Part shown: piece by piece, positions 6,963 through 7,370 of the stretch
Layout: every line of letters starts with the position of its first letter
Position numbering within the stretch: position 1 is the stretch's first letter
NCBI GenBank assembly: GCA_937952395.1
Contig: CALFYV010000148.1
Location: forward strand, 1 to 7,370
Source: an uncultured Bacteriovoracaceae bacterium
GTDB taxonomy: Bacteria > Bdellovibrionota > Bacteriovoracia > Bacteriovoracales > Bacteriovoracaceae
Direction of reading: 5' to 3'
DNA length: 7,370 nt
Notes under the pieces: generated by a model
The model's input: only the letters and a program-made list of their open reading frames with translations
What the model was told of the DNA's origin: nothing
Database searches by the model: none
Program-made: the position numbers and the translations under genes

Positions 6963-6966
6963 GAAA
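6950..6966. repeat. Perfect 17-bp palindrome, operator-like, over the -35 box
   Basis: TTTCTTGA-C-TCAAGAAA has two perfect 8-base arms around a single central base. It overlaps the -35 hexamer of the FtsB-like promoter, the usual place for a dimeric repressor or activator site. As RNA it could not fold well with a one-base loop, which argues for a DNA-level site. No regulator can be named from the window. Confidence 0.5.
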
Positions 6967-6983
6967 AGAGAATACCTGATAAA

Positions 6984-7011
6984 AAAAAACGGCCCTTTTG
7001 GGCCGTTTTTT
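6984..7011 (-). terminator. Rho-independent terminator of the S41 peptidase gene, probably bidirectional
   Basis: The arms 6984-6995 and 7000-7011 are perfectly complementary over 12 bp (AAAAAACGGCCC with GGGCCGTTTTTT) around a TTTT loop. On the minus strand the hairpin ends in nine T and starts 27 nt past the S41 stop codon, so it serves that gene. On the plus strand there are six T, so it could also stop rightward transcripts reading through from the DUF192 gene. Confidence 0.92.
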
Positions 7012-7037
7012 AGTTAATTTGTCATAATTTAAACTAA

Positions 7038-7370
7038 TTAATTTTGAGCAACTTCAGCTGGAGCTGGAGCTGGAACAGGCTGAATGACAACTTCATTACT
7101 TTTAGCTGCCTCAGCTAACGCCTTATTAATAATATTAGAGTACTTGTTCTTGGCATCTGTATTGACAACAAGCTCGATGTCAGGAGTTGTTCCATTATTC
7201 TCAATATATGAACCATTATTTCTAGTAATTAATGATTCAGTTTGGCGAACTTGAAAATTGGTTCTTGGAGAAGAAGAGTGATTAACTACGTTTCCGCCTG
7301 CTCCCATTGACTGAGCTCCCATGATAACAGCCCTTTTATTATCTTGCATAATAGCAGAGAAAATATCACA
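7038..7370 (-). CDS. S41 family peptidase, CPAF/tricorn-like, C-terminal part only
   Basis: The frame is open to the right edge, giving the last 110 residues; the real start lies outside, so the internal ATG at 7349 is not a start. Residues 4-18 ('FSAIMQDNKRAVIMG') match the S41 helix and strand that follow the catalytic Ser. 'YIENNGTTPDIEL' (55-67) matches the family's 'iE..G..PDi.v' end motif. Where CtpA-type proteases have the catalytic Lys (S-F-G-K-G), this protein has S-M-G-A-G (21-25). Ser/Lys catalysis is therefore ruled out and a Ser/His/Glu mechanism, as in CPAF and tricorn, is suggested. Glu57 would be the candidate acid; the catalytic Ser and His would be upstream, off the window. 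The tail is low-complexity Ala/Pro ('PVPAPAPAEVAQN'). The protein is probably exported, but no signal peptide can be seen here. Confidence 0.82.
   Translation of the reverse strand, partial: CDIFSAIMQDNKRAVIMGAQSMGAGGNVVNHSSSPRTNFQVRQTESLITRNNGSYIENNGTTPDIELVVNTDAKNKYSNIINKALAEAAKSNEVVIQPVPAPAPAEVAQN

Noticed and set aside
7038..7349. Treating the internal ATG at 7349 as the start of a 103-residue gene
   Set aside because: The same frame stays open to the window edge and the residues before the Met continue the S41 motif; the gene is simply cut by the edge.
1..7370. Mobile element, CRISPR array, tRNA, rRNA or riboswitch
   Set aside because: No transposase or integrase frame, no regularly spaced repeats, no tRNA-like cloverleaf, and gaps are too short (at most 139 bp) and unstructured for a riboswitch.

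Overview
This AT-rich window (roughly one third G+C by eye) reads as ordinary chromosomal DNA from a Gram-negative bacterium. It holds six protein genes, two of them cut by the window edges, and no sign of a mobile element, CRISPR array, tRNA or rRNA. The LptC-like envelope protein, the FtsB-type divisome protein with a very long cytoplasmic N-terminus and the CPAF-like S41 peptidase make a Bdellovibrionota member (Bacteriovorax/Bdellovibrio relatives) my best guess. That is inference from protein style, not a marker-gene result.

Layout. At the left edge, reading leftward, is the start of a membrane-anchored LptC-like protein (1-563), which continues off the window. A 107-bp divergent gap separates it from mutS (671-3349, rightward). 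After 68 bp comes an RDD-family membrane protein (3418-4065), possibly in the same transcript as mutS. Its stop codon directly abuts that of the convergent aspS (4066-5838, leftward). A 33-bp divergent gap leads to a DUF192 secreted or lipoprotein gene (5872-6417, rightward), whose last 62 bp overlap the 3' end of a convergent FtsB/DivIC-like gene (6356-6898, leftward). The 139 bp behind that gene hold a good promoter, a perfect 17-bp palindrome over its -35 box, and a strong hairpin terminator. At the right edge is the C-terminal end of an S41 peptidase (7038-7370, leftward). Gene packing is very tight, with two tail-to-tail and two head-to-head arrangements.

Functionally these are housekeeping modules: mismatch repair, aspartyl-tRNA synthesis, cell division, and envelope or export proteins. 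They do not form one pathway, and I see no evidence for a new multi-gene system. The points most worth checking are at residue level. The MutS Walker A motif has Lys where Mg-coordinating Ser/Thr is expected (GKK-T instead of GK[S/T]-T). The S41 peptidase lacks the CtpA-type catalytic Lys but has a candidate CPAF-type Glu. The FtsB-like protein carries a basic N-terminal extension of about 90 residues. The FtsB-like promoter has an operator-like palindrome. No stretch longer than 300 bases is without a gene.
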